Of a DNA stretch of 64,000 nucleotides, positions 41,405 through 53,700 are shown in pieces. The position numbers and the translations under genes were made by a program. The notes under the pieces were generated by a model, which was not told where the DNA came from, did not search any database, and saw only the letters and a list, made by a program, of their open reading frames with translations. Origin of the DNA: Pseudomonas sp. dw_358 (GTDB taxonomy: Bacteria; Pseudomonadota; Gammaproteobacteria; Pseudomonadales; Pseudomonadaceae); the NCBI RefSeq assembly GCF_018449655.1, contig NZ_JAAVUX010000012.1:1-64000 (forward strand), read 5' to 3'. The stretch's first letter is position 1, and every line of letters starts with the position of its first letter.

Positions 41405-41689
41405 TCACGTTTTGTCGTTGTGCCCCAGGCTTCGCTCGGGATCGATCTGATCGCGCACCCGTTGCTTGAGTACCTTGGCCTCGGGAAAACCCTGATCGGC
41501 CTTGCGCTCCCAAATCTGCACAGCGTCGCAGGTAATCAGGAACACGCCACCGGTGCCAGGCACCAGCGAGACCTTGCCCAGGTCATCGCTGAAGGTACTG
41601 AGCAGTTCCTGGGCGAGCCAGGCTGCCCTTAGCAACCATTGGCACTGAGTGCAGTAGGTGATGGTGATTTCAGGTTTGAGGGTGGTCAT
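41405..41689 (-). CDS. SelW/Rdx-family thioredoxin-like protein
   Basis: The 94-residue protein has the Rdx family start EITITYCTQCQWLLRAAWLAQELL, with a CxxC redox motif (Cys in place of selenocysteine), then a GTGGVFLI strand and WERKADQGFPEAKVLKQRVRD. The role is likely redox-related but unknown. Convergent with the DUF962 gene, and 17 bp after fimV. Confidence 0.9.
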   Translation of the reverse strand: MTTLKPEITITYCTQCQWLLRAAWLAQELLSTFSDDLGKVSLVPGTGGVFLITCDAVQIWERKADQGFPEAKVLKQRVRDQIDPERSLGHNDKT

Positions 41690-41706
41690 TGAATGGCTCG
41701 CTATAT

Positions 41707-43926
41707 CTATAACCCCGCCAACAATACCCGCGCACTGGCTTTGCACGAATCATCCCCGTCGCGCAGCAGTTCGTGCAGCAAATTGCTGGCCCCGTCGGTG
41801 TCGCCGATCTCGATCAGGCTCTGCGCCTGTTCCAGCTTCTCCGCGGATGCCTGCTGGCTCTCGACGCTGTCGAAATCGACGCTCAAGGCCTCCAGTTCGA
41901 AATCACTGTCGGCGCCGAAGCTGCTGAGAAAGTCGTTGTCGATGTCATCCTGGCTTTGCAGATCATGTTCATTGACCGGCTCCGTTTCCAGCAACGGCTC
42001 GTCGAGGTCGGCGAAGTCGCTGAGGAATTGCTCGTCCGGCATCTCGTAGACTTCCGGCAACTCGCGCAAGTTGGTGTTGAAGATCGGATCGACCTCCAGT
42101 GGCTCATCCAGATCCAGTTCAGCGGGTTCGGCAGGAGCAGCCTTGCGGACCATGGGCGCCGGCTCGAAGGGGCTGACGGCATCCCAGTCGACGTCGGTGG
42201 AAAGGTCGTCGAGGTTCAGCTGGAACTCCTGTGCCGGCTCTTGCGTCGGGACGCTGTCATCGAGCAACGGCAAGTCTTCACCGCCGAGGGACTCCAGATC
42301 GAAATCGAAATCAGGCTCGGCAACCGGGCTGGTATGCAGCGCTGTAATCTCGGGCGCAGGCTCCGATGGCGCCGTCACCGGGCTGGCCTTGACCTCGGCC
42401 TGCGCCGCAACGGCCGTGGCGGCGGCAAGGCCTGCGGCCGCCACGACGGCAGCCGGCTCAGGGCTGACCGAGGGTGCGGCTGCCGCTTTGGCCGCTTGGG
42501 CAAGCTTGGGCGATTGCTGACGGACTTGCTGGATTTTCTCGGCGCTGAAACCGATGGCCAGCATTTCAGCCTCCTCCTGATCGAAACCCGCCAGGTCGCC
42601 CTGCTGGCCCATCACCTCAAGAATGCGCAAGCGCAGATCGGTGCGGTCCGGCTGTTTGATCACGCCCTCGCGCAAAATACCCAGCGCTTCGTTGAATCGC
42701 CCGTAAGCGATGTAGATGCTGGCACCGTCCAGCGCATCGGTGGCAGCCGCGGTTTCCCGGCGCGAGGCGGCTACAGGCTCCTGTTGCGCCAAGGAGCGCG
42801 TGACCGGCGCAGCCACCTGGGCCTCGCTGGCCTGGGCCGGCTTGACCAAAGCGCTGTCCTCGCTTTCAGCTTCCAGCGGCACGACCGCCAAGGACGCACT
42901 GCGCAATCGGTTGCGGCGGACCACCAACAGCAGGGCCACCAGCAGCAACACCAATGCCGCCACACCCAACATCAGGTACCAGGAACTGTCTTCCTCGGAA
43001 ACCGGCGCCGGGATGATCGGCGCAGGCGTCACAGCGGCCGGCTTGTTGATCGGGGCCGGCGCGGGGGCTGGTGTCGATGCGGGCGCAGGTGTTGCCGCCA
43101 CAGGTGCCGCGGGAACAGCTGCTGGCGACGCTGCCGGAACCGGATTGGTCGCTACAGGCGCAGGGCCCGAAGCCGGCGCCGAATTCACCAGCACTGGCGC
43201 GGAAACCGATGCCGCTGGTTCGGCAGGTACTCCCTTCGTCTGCGCCAACTGGGCCTGTAACGAAGCGACCTGGGAATTCTTCACGTCAACTTCGCTTTGC
43301 AAGGTCTGCAAGCGCAGGCGCAGCTCGTCCAGACTCTTCTGCACTTGCGGGTCTACCGCCGGGGCCATGGGTGGCGCCGGTGGCGCCGGTGGCGCGCTGG
43401 CATGCTCGGCGTCCGGCGCAGCAGCGGCCTTGGGTTTGGCCGCCGGACGCGCCGCAGGCTTGCTCGCCACTACAGGCGGTGGCGGCGCCAAGGCAACCGT
43501 ACCCGGCGGGTCCAGCAACACGGTATAGGCTCGCAGCAGCTGACCGCCGGGACGGTTCACTTCCACTAGAAAGTTCAGGTACGGCTCGGTGAGCGCCTTG
43601 TTCGAGGTGACGTGGATCACCTTGCGGCCACCGCTGAAATCAGGCGTAAAGCGCAGATCATTGAGAAAGAAGATCCGGTCGATGCCCGCCTTCGCGTAGG
43701 CGTCAGGCGTCGCGATTGCGGCCGAGATATCGTCGGCGTCGAGGCCAGCGGTATCGGTCAGGTCGATGTCGGCCTTGAAAGGCTGGTTCAGATAGGAACG
43801 CAGGGTCAGCTCACCCAGCCCGAGGGCGGACGATATCGATGAATAGCACAACGCGCCGAAGGCCAGCGCGAGGGGCAGCAGAGCCTGGGGAAAGCGTCTG
43901 GAACGGGAGAGTAAACGCTCGAGCAT
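41707..43926 (-). CDS. fimV: FimV/HubP-family protein
   Basis: The 739-residue protein starts with a signal/anchor (LLPLALAFGALCY) and the FimV N-terminal domain (ALGLGELTLRSYLNQPFKADIDL; FLVEVNRPGGQLLRAYTVLLDPP). A proline/alanine-rich linker, a coiled coil (QKSLDELRLRLQTLQSEVDVK), one membrane span (YLMLGVAALVLLLVALLLVV), an acidic region and the FimV C-terminal motif (EIGDTDGASNLLHELLRDGD) follow. FimV organises polar pili and signalling in Pseudomonas. It is not next to truA, where fimV usually sits, and no clear LysM motif is seen, so it may be a second paralogue. Confidence 0.85.
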   Translation of the reverse strand: MLERLLSRSRRFPQALLPLALAFGALCYSSISSALGLGELTLRSYLNQPFKADIDLTDTAGLDADDISAAIATPDAYAKAGIDRIFFLNDLRFTPDFSGGRKVIHVTSNKALTEPYLNFLVEVNRPGGQLLRAYTVLLDPPGTVALAPPPPVVASKPAARPAAKPKAAAAPDAEHASAPPAPPAPPMAPAVDPQVQKSLDELRLRLQTLQSEVDVKNSQVASLQAQLAQTKGVPAEPAASVSAPVLVNSAPASGPAPVATNPVPAASPAAVPAAPVAATPAPASTPAPAPAPINKPAAVTPAPIIPAPVSEEDSSWYLMLGVAALVLLLVALLLVVRRNRLRSASLAVVPLEAESEDSALVKPAQASEAQVAAPVTRSLAQQEPVAASRRETAAATDALDGASIYIAYGRFNEALGILREGVIKQPDRTDLRLRILEVMGQQGDLAGFDQEEAEMLAIGFSAEKIQQVRQQSPKLAQAAKAAAAPSVSPEPAAVVAAAGLAAATAVAAQAEVKASPVTAPSEPAPEITALHTSPVAEPDFDFDLESLGGEDLPLLDDSVPTQEPAQEFQLNLDDLSTDVDWDAVSPFEPAPMVRKAAPAEPAELDLDEPLEVDPIFNTNLRELPEVYEMPDEQFLSDFADLDEPLLETEPVNEHDLQSQDDIDNDFLSSFGADSDFELEALSVDFDSVESQQASAEKLEQAQSLIEIGDTDGASNLLHELLRDGDDSCKASARVLLAGL

Positions 43927-44010
43927 GAGAATCCCTTGAAGGAACAGCATCCAATACTTTTGTATAGCTCGCCGCCTGCGCTTTCTCAAAGACCGGCGGG
44001 CAGCCAGGCG

Positions 44011-44448
44011 TTATGCCTTCTTTTCCAGGTTGGTGAGTATTTGCGCGTGGACACGCATGGCGACACGCAAATCCTCTTCGGCCACACCGTTGAATAACTC
44101 GTTACGCAGGTTATCGGCGATTGATTCGATTTGTTCAATCAAAGGGAGCGCGGAGTCGCTCAAGGCTATTTTTTTGGCACGTCGATCTTCCAGCACCGCC
44201 AAGCGTTTGACCAGCCCTTGGGTTTCAAGACTGTCGAGCAGGCGCGCCAAGGTCGGGCCTTCAACCCCCACGCTTTGTGCCAATTCTCGCTGGGTGGGCG
44301 CTTCTTCGAACCGGGCCAGGTGCAACAGCACCAGCCAGCGGGCCTGGGACAAGCCCAGGCCCACCAGACGGCGGTCCAGCTCGGCTCGCCAGCCGCGGGA
44401 CATGTGCGCCAGTTGCATTCCAAAACGATGTCGGTCGGTGAGAGGCAT
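44011..44448 (-). CDS. MarR/SlyA-family transcription regulator
   Basis: The 145-residue protein has the MarR winged helix: LSQARWLVLLHLARFEEAPTQRELAQSVGVEGPTLARLLDSLE and the wing EDRRAKKIALSDS. Such regulators respond to small phenolic or oxidant signals and often repress their own gene. A degenerate inverted repeat about 30-50 bp upstream (CTGCC/GGTAG around TAATT) could be its operator. Target genes are not known. Confidence 0.9.
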   Translation of the reverse strand: MPLTDRHRFGMQLAHMSRGWRAELDRRLVGLGLSQARWLVLLHLARFEEAPTQRELAQSVGVEGPTLARLLDSLETQGLVKRLAVLEDRRAKKIALSDSALPLIEQIESIADNLRNELFNGVAEEDLRVAMRVHAQILTNLEKKA

Positions 44449-44569
44449 AAATAACTCGTGATAAAAACAAAACTACCAATTAGGCAGCTAAGCATGGCTC
44501 AAGAGGAGAGGCAAGAGTCATGCCGAACAGTCATTATCACTGGATGTTATATCGCGGCAGACGGTGCGA

Positions 44570-46708
44570 TCACACTTCGAACTCGGACTGCAAAGCCGCA
44601 CGCACGCAATACAGAATCCCTTCCGGCACGCGGCCGGTGAACTGTTCCTGAACCTGAGCGACTGGGGGGAGCTCGCCTTCGCCGTCCAGGAAGGCATCCT
44701 GGATCTCGCCCAGCAGGTCTTCCGGCAGGTCCAGCGCCTGCTCGAGAGACAGTTGCTGGGCACCAATCGCCTCGGCCAGCAGGCTGTAGACGTTCTTCTC
44801 GGTACAGGCCAACTGGCTGGCAATCTGCGTCGGGGTCATGCCGGCGCGCGCCAGGCTGATGAGCTCGTGGCGAATGTCGGCCACCGGGGCCGGCGCCTCT
44901 GTACCTCCGAGCACTTCCAGAAAGGCTTCGCCATAGCGCTCGAGCTTGCGCGCGCCAACACCGCTGACCTGGGCCATTTCGGCCATGTTGCCGGGTTTGC
45001 TGCGCAGCATTTCCAGCAGGGTCGAGTCGGGGAAGATAACGTAAGGCGGCACCGCGTGTTCCTCGGCCAGCTTGCGCCGCAGGACGCGCAGGGCTTCCCA
45101 CTGCTCGCGCTCGTCGGGGCGCACCAGCTGACTGGCCGGGCTGCCACCACTGCTCGACCCGGTGCCACGGGAACTGCTCGGCGCCTTGACCTCCTTGCGC
45201 AGTTCAAGTGTGACTTCACCGCGCAGCAAAGGCCGGCAGGTGGCACTCAGGCGAAGGCCGCCGTAGCCTTCCAGGTCGACATCGGCCAGACCGCGAGCCA
45301 CCAACTGGCGATAGATCGTTCGCCACTCGCTTTCACTGCGGTCCTTGCCCACGCCGAACACCGCCAGCTTCTCGTGGCCGGGGCCGCGGACCTTTTCGGT
45401 GTCCTTGCCCAGCAGCACGTCCACCAGGTGACCGACGCCGTACCGCTGACCGGTGCGAAAGATCGCAGACAAGGCCTGCCGCGCAGGCTCGGTGGCGTCC
45501 CAGGTCTGCACGCCATCCATGCAGTTGTCGCAATGGCCGCATGGCTGGGGCAGGTCTTCGTCGAAATATCCCAGCAGCGCCTGGCGCCGGCAGCGGGTCT
45601 CTTCGCAAAGCGCCAGCATGGCATCGAGCTTGTGCTGCTCGACGCGCTTGTGGACTTCGTCGCCCTCGGAGTTTTGCAGCATCTGCTTGAGCATCAGCAC
45701 GTCTTGCAGGCCATACGCCATCCAGGCATCGGCGGGCAAACCGTCGCGCCCGCCCCGGCCAGTTTCCTGATAGTAGGCTTCGAGGGATTTGGGCAAGTCC
45801 ATGTGCGCCACGAAGCGCACATTGGGTTTGTCGATGCCCATGCCAAAAGCGATGGTGGCCACCATGATCAGCCCTTCCTCGTTGAGGAAGCGCTTCTGAT
45901 TGCTCGCCCGTACGTCGGACGGCAGCCCGGCGTGATAGGACAGCGCGGGAAAACCCTGCGCGCAAAGGAAGGCCGCCACCTCGTCGACCTTCTTGCGCGA
46001 CAGGCAATAGACGATGCCGGCGTTGCCGCGACGCTCGCCGAGGAAGGTCAGCAGTTGCTTGCGCGGCTGATCCTTGGGCACGATGCGGTAGAAGATGTTG
46101 GGGCGGTCGAAACTGGACAGAAAGCGCTCGGCATTCTGCAGGTGCAGGCGGGTGACGATCTCTTCGCGGGTGCGCTTGTCGGCGGTCGCGGTCAGGGCAA
46201 TGCGCGGCACATCCGGAAACTGCTCGGCCAGTTGACCCAGTTGCAGGTACTCGGGACGGAAGTCGTGGCCCCAGGCCGATACACAGTGGGCCTCGTCGAT
46301 GGCGAACAGGGCGATCTGCAAGCCGTGGAGAAATTCGAGCATACGTGGCTGCACCAGGCGCTCGGGGGCCAGGTACAGCATCTTGATTTCGCCCCGGCGT
46401 ATACGCACAGCCAGGTCACGCTGCGCTTCGGCGCTGAGGGTCGAATTGAGCGATGCGGCCGCCACGCCCAGTTCTTCGAGGGTAGCGACCTGATCGTCCA
46501 TCAAGGCGATCAGTGGCGAAACCACCACGGCCAGGCCTTCGCGCAGCAGCGCCGGGACCTGGAAGCACAACGATTTGCCGCCGCCGGTGGGCATCAGGAC
46601 CAAGGCATCGCCGCCACTGGCCACGCGCTCGATAATGGCACCCTGGCGACCGCGGAAGCTGTCGTAACCGAAGATGTCCTTAAGGACGCGTTGAGCCTGT
46701 TCGAGCAT
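44570..46708 (-). CDS. recQ: ATP-dependent DNA helicase RecQ
   Basis: The 712-residue 3'-5' helicase has Walker [15 protein letters not shown] box [14 protein letters not shown], motif [11 protein letters not shown], the zinc cysteines CEETRC...CGHCDNC, an RQC winged helix and an HRDC domain. A C-terminal extension (residues about 610-712) has a helix-turn-helix ([21 protein letters not shown]), as in other Pseudomonas RecQ proteins. It starts after GGAGTTCCT; the upstream open frame is a shadow. Confidence 0.96.
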   Translation of the reverse strand: MLEQAQRVLKDIFGYDSFRGRQGAIIERVASGGDALVLMPTGGGKSLCFQVPALLREGLAVVVSPLIALMDDQVATLEELGVAAASLNSTLSAEAQRDLAVRIRRGEIKMLYLAPERLVQPRMLEFLHGLQIALFAIDEAHCVSAWGHDFRPEYLQLGQLAEQFPDVPRIALTATADKRTREEIVTRLHLQNAERFLSSFDRPNIFYRIVPKDQPRKQLLTFLGERRGNAGIVYCLSRKKVDEVAAFLCAQGFPALSYHAGLPSDVRASNQKRFLNEEGLIMVATIAFGMGIDKPNVRFVAHMDLPKSLEAYYQETGRGGRDGLPADAWMAYGLQDVLMLKQMLQNSEGDEVHKRVEQHKLDAMLALCEETRCRRQALLGYFDEDLPQPCGHCDNCMDGVQTWDATEPARQALSAIFRTGQRYGVGHLVDVLLGKDTEKVRGPGHEKLAVFGVGKDRSESEWRTIYRQLVARGLADVDLEGYGGLRLSATCRPLLRGEVTLELRKEVKAPSSSRGTGSSSGGSPASQLVRPDEREQWEALRVLRRKLAEEHAVPPYVIFPDSTLLEMLRSKPGNMAEMAQVSGVGARKLERYGEAFLEVLGGTEAPAPVADIRHELISLARAGMTPTQIASQLACTEKNVYSLLAEAIGAQQLSLEQALDLPEDLLGEIQDAFLDGEGELPPVAQVQEQFTGRVPEGILYCVRAALQSEFEV

Positions 46709-47005
46709 AGGAACTCCAAAAATGTCGCCAAGCCACCCATGCCCCGGAGGCCGGAAAATAAAGAGGCTGGACGAAAAACCACTGCACTTCACGGAAAAAT
46801 ACGTAAGCGCAGGTTGCACGCAATCGGGAAACGGCTCCCCGGGCAAGGTCGCGCATTATACCCGAGCGTCCGGGCAAACAGGGGAGTCACCGGCCAATCG
46901 GCCTGCAAGCCGCGCTTTTACAGCGCTGTTTGCCCTTGCGGGTGGCGCCGAAGGGGTAACAGGGCCTAGAATTCACAATCGTTTAATCCTCAAGGTAAAC
47001 CCTTC

Positions 47006-47593
47006 ATGTCCTTCGCCGAGCAACTGACCCGCCTGCAAGCCTTCCTCGACGCCGACGAGCTGCATGATGAGGCGCTGGATTATGTCGCCGCCCACGGCTA
47101 TCTGACGGCGCTGTCGATCTGCGCCGAAGACGTGCCCGACCGCGAGTGGATTGACGCCCTCTTTGCCGAAGAGCCGCATTACGAAAACGATGCTCAACGC
47201 CAGGAGATCGAAGCGACCTTGATTCAGCTCAAGGCACACATCGCCCGTCAGTTGGCCAGTGATGAAGAATTCGAGCTGCCGTGCGAGCTGGACTTGGGTG
47301 AAGAGCCGGATGATTCCGAGTTGCGTGGCTGGTGCATCGGTTTCATGGAAGGGGTTTTCCTGCGTGAGTCGGCGTGGTTCGAGACGGCCGAGGATGAAGT
47401 GAGCGAGATGTTGCTGCCGATCATGGTCGGCTCCGGGTTGTTCGATGAGCAGCCGGAGTTCTCCGATATCGCGGCGGATGCCAACTTGATGGACGACATG
47501 ATCGTACAGATTCCCGAGGCGCTGACGGCGTTGTATCTGCTGTGCAATGCACCGGATGAAAAGCCGGCGTTGTTGAAGCCGCGTCACCACTGA
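47006..47593 (+). CDS. YecA/UPF0149-family protein
   Basis: The 195-residue acidic protein matches UPF0149/YecA: LTRLQAFLDADELHDEALDYVAAHGYLTAL, GWCIGFMEGVF. It lacks the C-terminal SEC-C zinc motif seen in some members. Function is unknown. It is divergent from recQ and convergent with the giant adhesin. Confidence 0.9.
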   Translation: MSFAEQLTRLQAFLDADELHDEALDYVAAHGYLTALSICAEDVPDREWIDALFAEEPHYENDAQRQEIEATLIQLKAHIARQLASDEEFELPCELDLGEEPDDSELRGWCIGFMEGVFLRESAWFETAEDEVSEMLLPIMVGSGLFDEQPEFSDIAADANLMDDMIVQIPEALTALYLLCNAPDEKPALLKPRHH

Positions 47594-47612
47594 CAGGGCA
47601 GACAACTCGCCG

Positions 47613-47706
47613 TTGATCTGGCTTTTGATCTGCTCTCCCTGCTGAGGGCGCGGACAATCAAGATCAAAAGCCAGATCAAAAGCCGGATTGCGCGATGCAT
47701 CCGGCT
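47613..47706. terminator. Paired hairpins between yecA-like gene and the adhesin
   Basis: A perfect 19-bp inverted repeat (47613-47631 with 47661-47679) is followed by an 8-bp hairpin AGCCGGAT/ATCCGGCT (47681-47688 with 47699-47706). Read leftward, the small hairpin is followed by TTTTGATC, which suits the adhesin message; the large one could end the rightward gene. Confidence 0.65.
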
Positions 47707-47725
47707 TCTAGCCCTGTGGGCCCGC

Positions 47726-50700
47726 TTACACCGTATCCACCTTCAACGAATGATCCGTCAACATCCCATGAATAATGGTCGCGGCATCATTACTGGCCAC
47801 CACCCCGCTCGCCCCAGGCGCCACACCATACTGCGTCGCCAGGTTCACCCCCTGCAGATCAATGGTCTGAGTCGGCGTCGCCGCCGCGCTCGAGCTCACT
47901 TCAATGGTCGAGACCAGATTGTCCCCGGTGCCCGTCACCTTGAAGTGCAGGTAGTCATCCAGCGAGTTGGTATCAGTGTGCCCCTGCAACAGCTGCGACA
48001 AGTCCAGGGTGTTACTGCCCGGTTTGAAGTCAGTGACCGTGTCATGCCCCACATTGCCCTGCTCGTACAAGAACGAATCGTTTCCGCCGCCACCGGTCAG
48101 CGTATTGTTCCCCGGCCCGCCGATCAGCGTGTCATTGCCTTTGCCACCGACCAGCGTGTCATTGCCGAGACCGCCGTTGAGCACGTTGCCGCTGTCGTTG
48201 CCGATCAGCACATCGTCATGGGATGAGCCCACCAGGTTCTGGATCGACACCAAGGTGTCATACCCCGCCCCCACGGTGTTCTGCTGCCCGACAATGGCCA
48301 GGCTGACATGTACCCCGGCGGTCGCGTTCTGGAAGCTGACGGTGTTGTTGCCCTCGCCGCCGTTGAGCAGGTCATTGCCAGAGCCGGCGATCAACAAATC
48401 GTCGCCCTTGCCGCCGAACAACGAATCATTGCCCGAGCCCGCCGTCAGGGTATCGTTGCCATCGGTGCCCACCAGCACATGATCGCCCGTGGTCGCCGCC
48501 GTCAGGGTCGCAGCAGTGGCCGTGGTGGTGTCTGCCGTCGAATAGTGAGCATCGGTGGCGGTGCCGGTTGCGGTATCGCTGGCGTAGATCGCCGTGGTCG
48601 GACCGATGGTCAGGCCCAGGCTGTAGTTCTCTGCCGCCGTGCCGGTATTGCTCACGTGCAAGGTATAGGTGCCATCCTGGGTGGCGGTGAAGGCGTGATC
48701 GGCGGTCAACGTCTGGGTCGAGCCATCCGCCAGCACGAGCTGCAGGCCCAGTTGACTGGCCATGGCCGTGTCCACCGTCAAGGTCTCACCCTGCTTGAGC
48801 GAGACACTGAAGGACTCCTGGTCCACTTGCCCTGCCGCCGCGGTGGCCGCCAGGTAACCGGTGACCAGCAAGGCCGCCGCCATGCCGCCGGACAGCGCGG
48901 TGAACTCGGCGCGGTCCAGGCTCCTGATCGACTCCGCCAACTGCGTGCTGGCGCCGCTGAAGGCGATGGTCTGCAAGGTGCTGGCGGTAAAGTCACTGCT
49001 GTTGGTCGCCGCTGTCTGGGTATCGTCCGCCACTACCAAGGTGCGGAACAGGGTCACCGTAGTGGCTGCTGCACCGCCGGTGATCTGCAATGACAGCTGC
49101 GCCGAGCTGGTGTCGCCGTCGGCATCGCGCAAGGTATAGGAGAACTTGTCGGTGACGAATTGGCCGGTGGACAACGCCTTGAAGTCCACGTCGCTGGTGT
49201 TGAGGGTATAGGTGTAGGCGCCGTTGGCCGCCAGCACCAGCGTGCCGTAGGTCCCGGTATAGGTGCCCGACACCACCGGGCCGCCAGTCACCCGGTCGGC
49301 GCCCAGCACGTCGTTGGTCAGAACGTTGCCGGTGGCGGTCTGGTTGGCCGCGCTGAGCAGCGAGCCATTGACGTCATTCACGGCGATGGGTGCGTCGTTG
49401 ATGATGTTGACGTTGAGCACACCGGTGGTGCTGCTGCCATCGCGGTCGGCAGCAGCCACGGTGAAATTTTCGACGATGGACGAGGCACCCGCCGCCTGGG
49501 TCTCGGTGCCGTTGAGGTGGTAGGCGTAGCTGACCACTCCGGTGATGGCATTGTAGCCGGTGATGGTCAGGGTGTTGCCCAGGGCACCGGTAATTGTTGG
49601 CAAAGAGGTGGCCAGCACGCCATTGGTAATCAAGGCCACGCTGTTGATGGTGAGGTTGGCGAGGCCGTCCGGGGCGCTGACCGTGAAGCTGCCGGTGCGG
49701 GTCAAGCCGGCCGCGTCCGGGCTGCTGCCTGTGGCCAGGTTGGCCTCGTACACGGTGACTTCGCCGCCGGGCACCGCCAGGCCGCCCAGGGTGACCGGAT
49801 CGTTGGCGTTGCTGATGTTCAGGGTCAGGGTCGCCGTGCTGGTATCGCCATCGGAGTCGTTGAGCGTGTAGGTGAATCTTTCAGTGGCCGACGCTCCCCC
49901 CAGCAGCGCAACGAAGTTCGCACTGTTGGGGTTGAGGGTGTAGGTGTATGAACCGTCCGCGGCCAGCACCAGACTGCCGTAGGTGCCCACATAAGTGCCG
50001 GCGGTGATCGGGCCGGTGGTGATGCGGTCCGCGCCCTGAGTGTCGTTGGTCAGCACGTTGCCGGTGAGGGTCAGATGAGTTTCATCGGCCACCGACGCGT
50101 TGGTGTCGTTGACCGCCTTGGGTACGTCGTCGATGACATTGGCGGTGATGCTGCTGGTGGCGGTATTGCCGGTGGCATCGGTGGCCGATACAGCGATGCT
50201 TTCACTGACGGTATTGGCCCCCGCCGCCACCACGTTGGCGTCGTTGCCGGTCAGGTGGTAGCTGTAGGTGACCAGGCCGGTGGTGGCATTAAGGCCCGTC
50301 ACGGTGATGGTGTTGCCCAGGCTGGTGGTGATCGCCTGATTGAGCCCCACCAGCACGCCATTGGTGAGGATGGCCACGCCGCCCACCGACAGGCTGGTCA
50401 GCCCGGCGCTGGCGGTCACGGTGAAGGTCGCCGTCTGGGTCAGGGCGCTGGCATTAGGCGCCGAGCCCAGCGCCAGGTTGGCCTCGTTGACGGTGACCGG
50501 CGTCGAGCCGAAGCCGCCGATGACGATGCTGCTGGTGTCACCGGTGACGTTGAGGGTCAGCACCGCCGAGCTGGTGTCGCCGTCGGAGTCCTTGAGGGTG
50601 TAGGTGAAGGTCTCGGTGGCAGCCGCCCCGTTGGCCAAGCGCAGAAAGTCGGCGTCACGGGTGTCCAGGGTGTAGGTGTAAGCGCCGGTGCTGCTCAGCA

Positions 50701-53700
50701 CCAGGGTGCCGTAGGTACCGGTGAAGGTCCCGCCCAGCACCGGGCCGCTGCTGACGCGGTCCGCACCCTGGATGTCGTTGGTCAGCACGTTGCCGGTCAG
50801 GGTCAGGTGCGTGGCGGTGGCCGCCGTGCTGTTGCTGTCGTTGAACGCCGTGGGTACGTCGTCCACTACGGTGGCGACAAGGCTGCTGGTGCCCGTGGCG
50901 CCCGCGCGGTCGCCGGCCACCACCGCGAGGGTCTCGGTCAGGGTATTGGTGCCTTGGCCCGAAGGATGGGCTTCGTTGGCGGTCAGGGTGTAGGTGTAAC
51001 TGATCAGGCCGGTGGAGGCATTGAGCCCGGTGATCCTCAGGGTGTTACCGGAGGCGGTGGTGATGGGCGCGCCGTAGTTGATCAGCGTGCCGTTGGTGAG
51101 CACCGCAACGCCGCCGATGGACAGGTTGTACAGGCCCGCCGAAGTGGTCACGGTGAAACTGCCGCTCTTGGTCAGGGCCGCCGAATTGGGCGAGGAGCCC
51201 AAGGAAAGGTTGGCTTCGTTGACACTGACGTCTCCAGCCGAATTGCCGATGCCGACGATGGTGACCGTGCTGGCCGCACCGCCGACATTGAGCACCAGGT
51301 TGGCGCTGCTGGTGTCGCCGTCCGAATCCTTGATGGTGTAGCTGAAGGTTTCAGTGCCACGACCGCCGCCAGCCAGGGCCAGGTAATCCGGGTCGCTGGT
51401 ATTGAGGGTGTAGGTGTAGGCGCCGCTGGTGCTGACCACCAGGGTGCCGTAGGTGCCGACAAAGGTACCCGCCTGCACCGGGCCGCCACTGACCCGGTCG
51501 GCGCCCTGGATGTCGTTGGTCAACACGTTGCCGGTCAAGGTCAAGTGCGTGGCATCGGCCGTGGTCGCGCTGGTGTCGTTGACCGCCGTGGGCACGTCGT
51601 CGGTGACCTTGACCACAATCGTGCTGCTGCCGCTGGAGCCGGCGCGGTCAGTGGCGGCCACGGCGAGGCTTTCAGTCAGCACGTTGGCGCCCAGGCCCGT
51701 GGGGTGAGCCTCGTTGCCGGTCAGGGTGTAGGTGTAGGTGATCGTCCCGGTGGTGGCATTGAGCCCGGTGATGCGCAGGGTGTTGCCCAGCGCGGTGGTG
51801 ATCGGCGTGCCGTAGTTGACCAGGTTGCCGTTGCTCAGCACCGTCACCCCGGCAATCGACAGGTTCGACAGCCCGGCAGTGGTATTCACCGTGAACGTGC
51901 CGCTTTGGGTCAAGGCCGCAGCGTTGGGCGCCGAGCCCAACGCCAGATTGGCCTCGGTGACGGTCACGTCGCCGGCACTGTTGCCGATGCCGCCGATGGT
52001 CAGGGTGCCCGTACCCGTGACGTTCAAAGTCAGGGTCGCGGTGCTGGTGTCGCCGTCGGAGTCCTTGAGGGTGTAGGTGAACGTCTCGGTGCCGGTGCGG
52101 CTACCCAGGCCGGTGTAATCCGGGTCGCTGGTGTTGAGGGTGTAGGTGTAGCCACCGGTGGCGGTCAGCACCAGGGTGCCGTAGGTGCCGGTGAAGGTGC
52201 CGGCAGTGATCGGTCCGCTGCCGATACGGTCGGCACCCTGTATGTCGTTGGTCAGGACGTTGCCGGTGAGGGTCAGGTGGGTGGCGTCGGCGTTGGTCGC
52301 ATTAGTGTCGTTGACCGCCCTTGGCACGTCGTCGATCACGTTGGCGACGATGCTGCCGGTGGCCGAGGTCCCGGCCCGGTCGGTGGCCACCACCGCGAGA
52401 TTTTCGCTGACGGTATTGGCACCTGCTGCGACCACGCTGGCGTTGTTGCCGGTCAGTTGATAGGTGTAGGTGACCAGCCCTGTGGTGGCGTCCAGACCGG
52501 TGATGGTCAGGGTGTTGCCCAGCGCCGTGGTGATCGGCTGATTGAGCGCTACCAGCGAGCCGTTGTTGAGGATGGTCACCCCGGCCACCGACAGACTGGC
52601 GAGCCCCGCCGTGGCGTTGACCGTGAAGGTGTGGGTCTGGGTCAGTGCCGAGGCGTTGGGCGCCGAACCCAGGGCCAGATTGGCTTCATTGACAGTGACG
52701 TCGTTGCTGCCGATGCCGCTGAAGGTGATGGTGCCGGTCTGCCCGGCCACCGTCAGGGTCAAGGTCGCGGTGCTGGTGTCGCCGTCGGAGTCCTTCAGGG
52801 TGTAGGTGAAGGTCTCGGTACCCGTGTGATTGCCCAGCGCCAGGTAGGCACTGCTGTTGGTATTGAGGGTGTAGGTGTAGACGCCACTGCTGTTGAGGAT
52901 CAGCGTGCCGTAGGTGCCGGTCTGAGTGAAGGCGGTGACCGGCCCGCTGGTGATCCGATCGGCGCCCTGGGTATCGTTGCTCAGCACATTGCCTGTGAGG
53001 GTCAGGTGCGTGGCGTCGAGATTGCTGGCGCCGGTGTCGTTGACTGCCTTCGGCACGTCGTCGATGACGTTGGCAACAATGTTGCCGCTGGTGGCCGCGC
53101 CGGTGCTGTCGCTGGCGGTCACCAGAATGTTTTCACTGACCGTGTTGGCCCCGGCCACTACCGCACTGGCATTGTTGCCGGTCAGTTTGTAGGTGTAGGT
53201 TACCGACCCGGTGGTGGCGTCCAGCGAGGTGACGGTGATGGTATTGCCCAGCGTGGTGGTGATCGCCTGGTTCAAGCCCACGAGGGTGCCATTGGTCAGG
53301 ATAGCCACCCCGCCTACCGACAGGTTGCTCAACCCGGCCGTGGCGTTGACGGTAAAGGTGTGGGTCTGACTCAGGGCGGCGGGATTGGGCGACGAGCCCA
53401 GCGCCAGGTTGGCTTCGTTGACGCTGACGTCGTTGCTGCCGATGCCAATGATGCTGATGCTGCCGGTGGTGCCATTGACGTTCAGGGTCAGGGTGGCGGT
53501 GCTGGTGTCGCCGTCCGCATCCTTGAGGGTATAGGTGAAGGTTTCGGTGCCGGTGCGGCTGCCCAGGGCGATGTAGTCCGGGTCGGCGGTATTGAGGGTG
53601 TAGGTGTAGGCCCCGTTCGCCGCCAGCACCAGGCTGCCATAGACGCCGGTGAAGGTGCCCGAGGTGATCGGCCCGCCGGCAATGCGATCGGCGCCTTGCA

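Noticed and set aside
44458-44640. 60-codon plus-strand frame between the MarR gene and recQ
   Set aside because: It runs into the recQ 3' end, lacks a clear ribosome-binding site and gives no recognisable protein.
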